58,980 nt of DNA from Streptomyces coffeae (GTDB taxonomy: Bacteria; Actinomycetota; Actinomycetes; Streptomycetales; Streptomycetaceae), in NCBI RefSeq assembly GCF_016741875.1, contig NZ_JAERRF010000040.1, positions 1 to 58,980 on the forward strand. The letters run 5' to 3'. Shown piece after piece: positions 52,315-58,980 of this stretch. The notes below the pieces were generated by a model that worked only from the letters and a program-made list of their open reading frames with translations, made no database searches and was not told the origin of the DNA. Position 1 is the stretch's first letter, and every line of letters begins with the position of its first letter. The translations under genes were made by a program, and so were the position numbers.

Positions 52315-52364
52315 GCCGCCGGAGCCCGGCGAGGCTCACCGGGGCCGGGCGGAGCTGAGCGGGC

Positions 52365-52835
52365 TCAGAAGGTGAACGGACCCGGCGACTGGGCCGAGGT
52401 GGCCTTGCAGTCCACCGTGATGAGGCCGAAGACGACCAGCTTCAGGGACTTGGCCTCCAGTTTGTCGCCCGCCGCGACCGTACCCTTCAGCGGGCCGGTG
52501 GTGACATCGGAGTTGGCCGGAATGGCCGGGTTGGAGTTGCCGGTGAAGGTGGTGGTCCCCGAGCCGTTCTTCGACAGCGTCAGGGTGGACTTCACCGACC
52601 CGGCGGGCACGTCGATGGGCGTCTTGACCGCCGACGAGGACAGGGTGATGGTCGCGGAGGTGCCGCTCTGCGTGGCGACGAGCGTCGCCGATCCGGAGCC
52701 GAAGTTCCCGCAGTCGGCCGTGATGGTGGCGGTCGTGGGGGTGACCGCGGTGGCCGTCGGCGCCAGGGCGAGCGCCCCGGTGGCCAGTGCCGCTGCTCCC
52801 AGTGCCGAACTGATCCCGAGCGTGATACGTCTCAT
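52365..52835 (-). CDS. Secreted protein of unknown function
   Basis: 156 residues. Sec signal peptide about residues 1-30 (MRRITLGISSALGAAALATG ... TATA). The mature part is rich in Thr, Ser, Val and Gly, predicted mostly beta strand, with two cysteines (TADCGNFG and TVDCKAT) that could form a disulfide joining the ends. GGAAGG ribosome site upstream. No enzyme family recognised; resembles small beta-sandwich cell-surface proteins of Streptomyces in style. Confidence 0.8.
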   Translation of the reverse strand: MRRITLGISSALGAAALATGALALAPTATAVTPTTATITADCGNFGSGSATLVATQSGTSATITLSSSAVKTPIDVPAGSVKSTLTLSKNGSGTTTFTGNSNPAIPANSDVTTGPLKGTVAAGDKLEAKSLKLVVFGLITVDCKATSAQSPGPFTF

Positions 52836-53034
52836 GAGGGTGCCTTCCGGTGTGGGGGAGGTGCGTGAAGCGGAACGTGCTGACTGCCCGTCAGAAGAGG
52901 GGCGCTGTCATTGATGCGCGCGCCACCGAAGAAGGCAAGAGCGATCCCCTTGCTTTTTCGCCCCACCGGACCGGAGGGTATACGAGGCTCCCAACTGCAC
53001 CATTGGGGAGCCGAGTTGAGACGCTCGGGAAAAG

Positions 53035-53080
53035 CCGGACGGCCGGGCGGAAGGAGTGTTCCTCCTGCCCGGCCGTCCGG
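53035..53080 (-). terminator. Rho-independent terminator of the glpFKD operon
   Basis: CCGGACGGCCGGGC and GCCCGGCCGTCCGG form a 14-bp stem, with an inner GGAG/CTCC pairing; on the minus strand it is followed by CTTTT. It lies about 20 bp after the glpD stop. Confidence 0.9.
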
Positions 53081-53101
53081 ACCGGAAGCGGCCCGCGGGG
53101 G

Positions 53102-54712
53102 TCAGGCGCGCTTGGCCAGCAGGTCCTCGACCCGGCCCCGGATGTCGTCCGAGTCCAGACCGCGGATGGTGAGGGTGGTGCGGCGGCGCAGCACATCGTC
53201 CGCCGTCTCGGCCCACTCGTGGTCGCGGGCGTAGACGACCTGCGCCCAGATCTCCGGGGCGTCCGGGTGGATCCGCTCGGCGAGCGCCGGGTCGGCGCTG
53301 GCCAGCCGCGCGATGTCGAAGGACAGCGAGCCGTAGTGGGTGGCCAGGTGGCGCGCGGTGTCGGCGGACATCCGCGGGCCGGGGGTGCCACCGTCCACCA
53401 GCAGCCGGTGCTCCACGGCGTGCGGGTTGGCGATTCCCGGCAGCGGCATGTGCTTGGGGAGCTGCTTGACCGGCTCCATGTCGTCCGCGAGGGGACGGCC
53501 GGGCAGCTCGGCCAGCTTGTTCATCACGGTGCGGCCGATGTGCCGGAAGGTCGTCCACTTGCCACCGGCTATGGACAGCATCCCGCCCTTGCCCTCGGTG
53601 ACCACGGTCTCGCGCTTGGCCTTCGAGGTGTCGCCGGGGCCACCGGGCAGCACCCGCAGACCCGCGAAGGAGTAGGTGATCAGATCACGGGAGAGCTGCT
53701 GGTCGCGGATGGAGAAGGCGGCCTCGTCCAGGATCTGGGTGATGTCCTTGTCGTTGACCGCGAGATCGGCCGGGTCGCCCTCGAATTCCTCGTCGGTGGT
53801 CCCCAGCAGCAGCATGTCCTCCCAGGGGAGGGCGAAGGTGATGCGGTACTTGTCGATCGGGGTCGCCAGCGCCGCCTTCCACGGCGCGGTGCGCTTGAGC
53901 ACCAGGTGCGCGCCCTTGGACAGCCGGATCGACGGGGCCGCGCCCGGGTCCTCCATCCGGCGCAGGTGGTCCACCCAGGGGCCGGTGGCGTTGAGCACCA
54001 GCCGGGCGTTGACACCGAACTCGGTGCCGTCGGTACGGTCCTTGAGGTCCGCGCCGGTGACCCGGCCGTCGGTCATCCGCAGCCCGGTGACCTCGGCGTG
54101 GTTGAGCACGGTGGCACCGGCCTCGGCCGCCGCCCGGACCGTCATCAGGGCCATCCGGCTGTCGTTCATCTGCCCGTCGCCGTAGACCGCGACCGCCTTG
54201 AGGCCGTCGGTGCGCAGCTCCGGGACGTCACGTGCGGCCTTCTCGGCGCTGAGCACGTGGCCGACGCCGTCGCGGAAGCCGGACAGCGCGGAGTAGGCGA
54301 AAACACCCGCGCCCAGCTTGGCCGCGCCGTGCGGACCGCCCTTGTAGACCGGCAGGTAGAAGGTGAGCGGGTTGGCCAGGTGCGGAGCGACGGTCCGGGA
54401 GACCGCGCGCCGCTCGAAGTGGTTCTCGGCGACCAGCTTGACCGCGCCGGTCTGGAGGTAGCGCAGGCCGCCGTGGAGCAGCTTGGAGGAAGCGGAGGAG
54501 GTGGCGCCGGCGAAGTCGCCGGCGTCCACCATCGCCACCCGCAGCCCGGACTGCGCGGCGTGCCAGGCAGTGGTGATGCCCAGGATGCCGCCGCCGATCA
54601 CCAGGAGGTCGTAGGAAGCCTTGGACAGCTGTTCCCGGGTTTCGGCGCGGCCCGGGTTCGAACCGGCAGCCGGGTGCGTTCCGAGAGACGGAACGCTCTG
54701 CAGGGTGGTCAT
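53102..54712 (-). CDS. glpD: Glycerol-3-phosphate dehydrogenase (FAD)
   Basis: 536 residues, normal for GlpD. FAD site DLLVIGGGILGITTAWHAAQSGLRVAMVDAGDFAGATSS, SSKLLHGGLRYLQ family motif, ITFALPWEDMLLLGTTDEEFEGDP and a C-terminal GGKWTTFRHIG segment. Membrane-associated flavoenzyme oxidising sn-glycerol-3-phosphate to dihydroxyacetone phosphate. Last gene of the operon, three bases after glpK. Confidence 0.96.
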   Translation of the reverse strand: MTTLQSVPSLGTHPAAGSNPGRAETREQLSKASYDLLVIGGGILGITTAWHAAQSGLRVAMVDAGDFAGATSSASSKLLHGGLRYLQTGAVKLVAENHFERRAVSRTVAPHLANPLTFYLPVYKGGPHGAAKLGAGVFAYSALSGFRDGVGHVLSAEKAARDVPELRTDGLKAVAVYGDGQMNDSRMALMTVRAAAEAGATVLNHAEVTGLRMTDGRVTGADLKDRTDGTEFGVNARLVLNATGPWVDHLRRMEDPGAAPSIRLSKGAHLVLKRTAPWKAALATPIDKYRITFALPWEDMLLLGTTDEEFEGDPADLAVNDKDITQILDEAAFSIRDQQLSRDLITYSFAGLRVLPGGPGDTSKAKRETVVTEGKGGMLSIAGGKWTTFRHIGRTVMNKLAELPGRPLADDMEPVKQLPKHMPLPGIANPHAVEHRLLVDGGTPGPRMSADTARHLATHYGSLSFDIARLASADPALAERIHPDAPEIWAQVVYARDHEWAETADDVLRRRTTLTIRGLDSDDIRGRVEDLLAKRA

Positions 54713-54715
54713 GTA

Positions 54716-56263
54716 TTACTCCTCGTCCTCGATCCAGCCCATGGTCCGCTGCACGGCCTTGAGCCAGTTCTTGTACTCGCGGTCGCGTACGTCCGCGTCC
54801 ATGCGGGGGGTCCATTCCGCGGCCCGGCGCCAGTTGGCGCGCAGGGCGTCGGTGTCGGGCCAGAAGCCGACGGCAAGGCCGGCGGCGTAGGCCGCGCCGA
54901 GGCAGGTGGTCTCGGCGACCATCGGGCGCACCACGGGTGCGTCCAGGGCGTCCGAAAGGGTCTGCATCAGCAGGTTGTTGGAGGTCATACCGCCGTCGAC
55001 CTTGAGAGCGGAGAGCTCGACACCGGAGTCCTTGGTCATCGCATCGACGATCTCGCGGGTCTGCCAGGCAGTGGCCTCGAGCACCGCGCGGGCGATATGC
55101 GCCTTGGTGACATAGCGGGTCAGACCCGCGATGACACCGCGCGCGTCATCCCGCCAGTACGGGGCGAACAGACCGGAGAAGGCCGGTACGAAATAGGCGC
55201 CGCCGTTGTCGTCCACCGAGCTGGCCAGCGTCTCGATCTCGGCCGCGCTGTTGATGAGGCCCATCTGGTCCCGCATCCACTGCACCAGCGAACCGGTGAC
55301 GGCGATGGAGCCCTCCAGGGCGAAGACCGGCTTCTGGTCGCCGATCCGGTAACCCACGGTGGTCAGCAGCCCGTTGTAGGAGTTGACCGGCTGGTCGCCG
55401 GTGTTCATCAGCAGGAAGGTGCCGGTGCCGTAGGTGGACTTGGCCTCGCCCTCGGCGAAGCAGGTCTGGCCGAACAGGGCGGCCTGCTGGTCACCCAGCG
55501 CGGAGGCCACCGGCACACCCGCGAGGACACCGTCGGCCGTGCGGCCGTAGACCTCGGCGGAGGAGCGGATCTTCGGCAGCACCGCGGCCGGGATCTCCAT
55601 CGAGGCGAGGATCTTCTCGTCCCAGTCGAGGGTGTGCAGATTCATCAGCATGGTGCGGGAGGCGTTGGTGACATCGGTGACGTGCACCCCCCCGTTGACC
55701 CCGCCGGTGAGGTTCCAGATGACCCAGGAATCCATCGTGCCGAAGAGGATGTCGCCGGACTCGGCGCGCTCGCGCAGCCCCTCGACATTGTCGAGCAGCC
55801 AGCGGATCTTCGGGCCCGCGAAGTAGGACGCCAGCGGAAGGCCGGTCTCCCGGCGGAAGCGGTCCTGTCCGACGTTGCGGCCGAGCTCACGGCACAGGGC
55901 GTCGGTGCGGGTGTCCTGCCAGACGAGCGCGTTGTGCACCGGCTCACCGGTGTTCTTGTCCCACAGCAGGGTGGTCTCGCGCTGGTTGGTGATGCCGATC
56001 GCCTTGACGTCGGCGGCGGTGATCTCGGCCTTGGTGATGGCGCCGGTGACGACCTCCTGGACGTTCTCCCAGATCTCGGTCGCGTTGTGCTCGACCCAGC
56101 CCGGCTTGGGGAAGATCTGCTCGTGCTCCTTCTGGTCGACGGAGACGATGCGTCCGTCGCGGTCGAAGACGATGCAGCGGCTGGAGGTCGTGCCCTGGTC
56201 GATGGCCGCGATGAACGGGCCGTGGCCGTGGGAAGAGGCGCTGGTGGTGTGGGTGTCAGTCAT
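54716..56263 (-). CDS. glpK: Glycerol kinase
   Basis: 515 residues; AGGAGAG site upstream of the ATG. FGGY kinase: AAIDQGTTSSRCIVFDRDGRIV at the N-terminus, WLLDNVEGLRERAE, TNASRTMLMNLHTLDWD, and ALKVDGGMTSNNLLMQTLSDALD in the second domain. It phosphorylates glycerol taken up by the facilitator encoded upstream. The N-terminal 14 residues (His/Ser/Thr-rich) are an extension relative to many GlpK proteins. Confidence 0.97.
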   Translation of the reverse strand: MTDTHTTSASSHGHGPFIAAIDQGTTSSRCIVFDRDGRIVSVDQKEHEQIFPKPGWVEHNATEIWENVQEVVTGAITKAEITAADVKAIGITNQRETTLLWDKNTGEPVHNALVWQDTRTDALCRELGRNVGQDRFRRETGLPLASYFAGPKIRWLLDNVEGLRERAESGDILFGTMDSWVIWNLTGGVNGGVHVTDVTNASRTMLMNLHTLDWDEKILASMEIPAAVLPKIRSSAEVYGRTADGVLAGVPVASALGDQQAALFGQTCFAEGEAKSTYGTGTFLLMNTGDQPVNSYNGLLTTVGYRIGDQKPVFALEGSIAVTGSLVQWMRDQMGLINSAAEIETLASSVDDNGGAYFVPAFSGLFAPYWRDDARGVIAGLTRYVTKAHIARAVLEATAWQTREIVDAMTKDSGVELSALKVDGGMTSNNLLMQTLSDALDAPVVRPMVAETTCLGAAYAAGLAVGFWPDTDALRANWRRAAEWTPRMDADVRDREYKNWLKAVQRTMGWIEDEE

Positions 56264-56299
56264 GTTCTCTGGCTCTCCTGCGGGTTTGAGGGGTGGGGA

Positions 56300-57097
56300 C
56301 TAGGCGAAGGCGATCTCATAGATACCGCCCGCGAGGGCACCGCCGAGGAGCGGGCCGACAACGGGGATCCATGCGTAGCCCCAGTCCGAGCCGCCCTTGT
56401 TGGGCAGCGGCAGGAGGGCGTGGGCGATGCGCGGGCCCAGGTCACGGGCCGGGTTGATGGCGTAGCCGGTGGGGCCGCCGAGCGAGAGACCGATGCCGAC
56501 CACGACCAGCGCGGTGACGAGGACACCGACGGGGCCCAGGCCGTTGCCCGCGTTGTTCAGACCCTGCGTGAGGATGGCGAGCACCAGGACGGCGGTGCCG
56601 ATGATCTCCGTGAGGAGGTTCTGCACCGTGTTCCGGATCTCCGGGCCGGTGGAGAAGACTCCCAGGACCGGGCCCGCGCTGCTCGCGGCCTGCTTGGCAT
56701 CGGCCGCGGCCGTGTCCTGCGCCCCCGGACCGCCGACGATCTCGCGGTCGGTGAGGTGCGCGTGGAACTGTCCGAGGTAGGCGATCCAGACCATGACCGC
56801 GCCGAGGACGGCACCGGTCATCTGGCCGAGCAGGTAGAACGGCACGTCCTTCCACTCGGTGCCGCCGGTGAGGGCGAGGCCGAGGGTCACGGCCGGGTTG
56901 AGGTGTGCCTTGGAGAGCGGGGCCGATATGTACGCGGCGGTGAGAACGGCGAAGCCCCACCCGAAGGTGATGGCGAGCCATCCCGCGCCCTGCGCCTTGG
57001 AACGCTTCAAGACAACGCCGGCGACGACACCGCCGCCGAGCAGGATGAGAACGGCGGTACCGATGGTCTCGCCGATGAAGATGTCGGAGCTGGACAT
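56300..57097 (-). CDS. glpF: Glycerol uptake facilitator (MIP/aquaporin family)
   Basis: 265 residues with six membrane helices. The two pore motifs are HLNPAVTLG and AINPARDLGP; the Asp after the second NPAR is typical of glyceroporins. AAGGAG ribosome site. First gene of the glpFKD operon, 36 bp before glpK, controlled by the operator at 57212-57235. Confidence 0.96.
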   Translation of the reverse strand: MSSSDIFIGETIGTAVLILLGGGVVAGVVLKRSKAQGAGWLAITFGWGFAVLTAAYISAPLSKAHLNPAVTLGLALTGGTEWKDVPFYLLGQMTGAVLGAVMVWIAYLGQFHAHLTDREIVGGPGAQDTAAADAKQAASSAGPVLGVFSTGPEIRNTVQNLLTEIIGTAVLVLAILTQGLNNAGNGLGPVGVLVTALVVVGIGLSLGGPTGYAINPARDLGPRIAHALLPLPNKGGSDWGYAWIPVVGPLLGGALAGGIYEIAFA

Positions 57098-57211
57098 ACC
57101 CGCGACTCCTTTGTCCTTCGTCCAGGGGAAGGCGAACCCCGGGTCCCTCCGGTGGTCCGCGCCCTCAGGTGAGGGCGTTGGTCGGCCCGCGGCGAGTCCA
57201 CCATAGCGAAT

Positions 57212-57235
57212 ATTGTCGTTAGGTGTTCGACAATG
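57212..57235. promoter_or_regulatory. Probable GylR operator of the glpFKD operon
   Basis: ATTGTCG (57212-57218) and CGACAAT (57228-57234) are a perfect 7-bp inverted repeat 9 bp apart. TGTTCGACAATG at 57224 is repeated exactly upstream of the IclR-type regulator gene (58133), as expected for a shared operator. About 115 bp before glpF. Confidence 0.75.
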
Positions 57236-57350
57236 CCGACCGATGCACGGCAGTTTTCTTCACGGGGGAGACCCCGTCAAGGGTCGTGTGGCGGAAAAAT
57301 CGCGGGTATGTGAAACCGTTGTGAACGGGTGCGGACCTGGGCGGACGTGA

Positions 57351-58115
57351 TCAGAAGCGGCTGGCGCCGAGATCCCGGGAGACGGCGCGGGCGCAGTCCC
57401 GGACGGCCGCCACAAGCTCCGAACGCAGTTCCCCGTCGTCGCACACCCGTTCCACCGCGCCGGTGATCCCCACCGCCCCCACCGGCAGCCGCCGGCGGTC
57501 GTGGATGGGGGCCGCGACCGACGCGACACCCTCCCAGGTCTCCTCCACGTCGGAGCCCCAGCCCCGGGCCCGGGTGAGTGCGAGTACGCCCTCGAACTCC
57601 TCGGTCGCGGTCACCGTGCGCGGGGTGAACTCCTTGCGCTCGCCCTCGGCCACCTCGCTGTGCGCCACCGGGTCGTAGGCGGAGAGCACCTTGCCCAGGG
57701 CGGTGGAGTGCAGCGGGTGCATGGCGCCGACCTCCAGTACCTGGCGGCTGTCGTCCGGGCGGAAGACGTGGTGGACGATGAGGACGCCCTGCTGGTGCAC
57801 CACGCCCAGGTACACGCTCTCCCCGCTGGAGCGCGCGAGGTCGTCGGTCCACACCAGGGCACGGGCGCGCAGCTCATGGACGTCCAGATAGCTGTTGCCC
57901 AGGCGCAGCAGCTCCGCGCCGAGCTGATAGCGGCCCGACGCCTCGTCCTGCTCGACGAAGCCCTCCTGCTGGAGGGTGCGCAGGATGCCGTGTGCGGTGC
58001 CCTTGGCCAGCCCCAGGGTGGAGGCGATGTCGGACAGCCCCAGACGTCGCTCACCACCGGCGAGCAGGCGCAGCATCGCCGCAGCTCGCTCCAACGACTG
58101 GATGTTCCGAGCCAT
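57351..58115 (-). CDS. gylR: IclR-family regulator of the glycerol operon
   Basis: 254 residues from ATG at 58115, with GGGAGG upstream; an in-frame start 9 codons earlier lacks one. N-terminal helix-turn-helix (IQSLERAAAMLRLLAGGERRLGLSDIASTLGLAKGTAHGILRTLQQEGFV), then the IclR effector domain (HPLHSTALGKVLSAYDP). GylR of S. coelicolor represses the glycerol operon and its own gene, with glycerol-3-phosphate as likely effector. Position next to glpFKD fixes the identity. Confidence 0.94.
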   Translation of the reverse strand: MARNIQSLERAAAMLRLLAGGERRLGLSDIASTLGLAKGTAHGILRTLQQEGFVEQDEASGRYQLGAELLRLGNSYLDVHELRARALVWTDDLARSSGESVYLGVVHQQGVLIVHHVFRPDDSRQVLEVGAMHPLHSTALGKVLSAYDPVAHSEVAEGERKEFTPRTVTATEEFEGVLALTRARGWGSDVEETWEGVASVAAPIHDRRRLPVGAVGITGAVERVCDDGELRSELVAAVRDCARAVSRDLGASRF

Positions 58116-58132
58116 CGCCAACCTCCCGACCG

Positions 58133-58151
58133 TGTTCGACAATGCTGAACA
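58133..58151. promoter_or_regulatory. Probable GylR autoregulatory operator
   Basis: TGTTCGACAATGCTGAACA contains the inverted arms TGTTC/GAACA and shares 12 bases exactly with the site upstream of glpF. It lies 18 bp before the gylR start. Confidence 0.7.
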
Positions 58152-58325
58152 CTATCGGTCCATGCCGACGTTGCGGTACAGGAGGTCGGACGAAAACGAT
58201 CAGCCTCAGCCACAGCCTTCACAGCGGTCCCCACCGCACCCTGCACCATGGCCGGGCGCGGGCCGGGCGCGGGGGTGCCGTCCCGGCAGATGGAACGGAC
58301 GGCGGCGTTCCGCGCCCGGCGGCTA

Positions 58326-58385
58326 CCCTGGCCTGGTGCGTCCCCTCGGTGGGGGCGCAAAGCCGACAGCCGTCGCACCCCAGGG
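58326..58385 (+). promoter_or_regulatory. Structured metH leader that pairs with its ribosome binding site
   Basis: CCCTGG (58326-58331) pairs with CCAGGG (58380-58385), and GGTGCG (58335-58340) with CGCACC (58374-58379): two 6-bp helices stacked with a 3-base bulge on one side. An inner CCCC/GGGG hairpin (58342-58354) and a GCCGACAGCCG segment fill the loop. The AGGGAG ribosome site (58382-58387), seven bases before the ATG, lies partly in the closing stem, so the fold would limit translation. I do not recognise it as a known SAM, SAH or cobalamin riboswitch. Confidence 0.5.
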
Positions 58386-58394
58386 AGCACATCC

Positions 58395-58980
58395 ATGGCC
58401 TTGCACATGCCATCGACCACATCCGCCGCCCGAGCCGACGCGCTCCGCGAGGCCCTGGCCACCCGCGTGGTGGTCGCCGACGGTGCGATGGGGACGATGC
58501 TCCAGGCGCAGGAGCCCAGCCTCGACGACTTCGAGCAGCTCGAGGGCTGCAACGAGATCCTCAACCTCACCCGCCCCGACATCGTCCGCTCGGTCCACGC
58601 CGCCTACTACGAGGTCGGCGTCGACTGCGTCGAGACCAACACCTTCGGCGCCAACCACGCCGCCCTCGGCGAGTACGACATCGCCGACCGTGTCTACGAG
58701 CTGTCCGAGGCCGGTGCCCGGATCGCCCGCGAGGTGGCCGACGAGTTCGCCGCCGACGGACGCGACCGCTGGGTGCTGGGCTCGATGGGCCCCGGCACCA
58801 AGCTCCCCACCCTGGGCCACGCCCCCTACACCGTGCTGCGCGACGCCTACCAGGCCAACGCCGAAGGCATGATCACCGGCGGGGCCGACGCCCTGCTGGT
58901 GGAGACCACCCAGGACCTGCTCCAGACCAAGGCCGCCGTCCTCGGCGCCCGCCGCGCGCTGGACGCCACCGGGGCGAACC
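58395..58980 (+). CDS. metH: Methionine synthase, cobalamin-dependent (N-terminal part, runs off the window)
   Basis: 195 residues visible. The homocysteine S-methyltransferase domain is recognisable: VVVADGAMGTMLQAQ, FEQLEGCNEILNLTRPDIV, YYEVGVDCVETNTFGAN and GSMGPGTKLPTLGH. The zinc-binding cysteines and the folate, B12 and activation domains lie beyond the window. It methylates homocysteine with 5-methyltetrahydrofolate. The ATG at 58395 is preceded by AGGGAG. Confidence 0.96.
   Translation, partial: MALHMPSTTSAARADALREALATRVVVADGAMGTMLQAQEPSLDDFEQLEGCNEILNLTRPDIVRSVHAAYYEVGVDCVETNTFGANHAALGEYDIADRVYELSEAGARIAREVADEFAADGRDRWVLGSMGPGTKLPTLGHAPYTVLRDAYQANAEGMITGGADALLVETTQDLLQTKAAVLGARRALDATGAN

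Noticed and set aside
52850..57172. A 1440-codon open frame on the plus strand across the glp operon
   Set aside because: It is antisense to three well-defined genes; long spurious frames are normal at this GC content.
58160..58394. Cobalamin or SAM riboswitch upstream of metH
   Set aside because: No B12 box and no recognisable SAM or SAH core; reported only as a structured leader.

Overview
The window is high-GC actinobacterial DNA, almost certainly Streptomyces. Evidence: a long chaplin with a sortase signal, MshC of mycothiol biosynthesis, a gylR-glpFKD glycerol operon next to metH, rare in-frame TTA codons, and many GTG starts with GTGA/ATGA overlaps. From 26.5 kb rightward the gene order (M20 peptidase, chaplin, DUF5703, RecD-like protein, CorA, phosphatase, DUF3090, SCO1664-like, mshC, PAC2, glpDKF, gylR, metH) matches, from memory, the conserved SCO1657-SCO1677 neighbourhood of S. 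coelicolor read in reverse. Everything left of a tRNA-Leu(GAG) gene at 26.6 kb is accessory.

1-22.2 kb: right-hand part of a biosynthetic gene cluster. It opens with the last module of a modular type I polyketide synthase (malonyl-AT, DH, KR, ACP, TE), then an HxlR regulator whose start overlaps the PKS stop. A plus-strand cassette follows: LysE-type exporter, free-standing ACP, TrpB-like PLP enzyme, large FAD/NAD(P) oxidoreductase and acyl-activating ligase. A minus-strand operon (17.7 to 11.4 kb) is a dedicated p-aminobenzoate supply line: class II DAHP synthase, aminodeoxychorismate synthase with the PabB-type PIKGT motif, benzoate-CoA-ligase-like enzyme, aminodeoxychorismate-lyase-like enzyme and a cysteine hydrolase. 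A divergent plus-strand operon (18.0-22.2 kb) has an asparagine-synthase-type amidotransferase, a methyltransferase, an AurF-like diiron N-oxygenase with all seven iron ligands, and an unknown protein. The likely product is an aryl polyketide primed by PABA or an N-oxidised derivative (nitro, nitroso or azoxy), possibly amidated. The chemistry of the ACP/TrpB-like/FAD/ligase cassette is not explained by known PABA-primed pathways as far as I can tell.

22.2-26.6 kb: a worn boundary zone. It has two frameshifted or truncated genes, a small operon (JAMM-type metalloprotein, SnoaL-like, VOC protein), a small membrane ORF and the C-terminal remnant of a large serine recombinase beside the 3' end of tRNA-Leu. 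This looks like the scar of an integrative element.

26.6-43.2 kb: conserved chromosomal core, with strong hairpin terminators between convergent genes, a BldD-like box upstream of the chaplin, and a RecD2-like protein without a recognisable P-loop.

43.4-52.2 kb: a catabolic island for L-fucose or a related sugar: FucD-like dehydratase, SDR, sugar ABC transporter (binding protein, double ATPase, permease), aldo/keto reductase, lactonase and a FadR-type regulator, with an inverted-repeat operator upstream of the dehydratase. A ~167-bp MITE lies in frame inside the 5' end of the aldo/keto reductase gene.

52.3-58.98 kb: a secreted protein, glpD-glpK-glpF, the IclR-type regulator gylR with matching operator motifs, and the start of metH behind a long 5'-UTR hairpin that pairs with its ribosome binding site.
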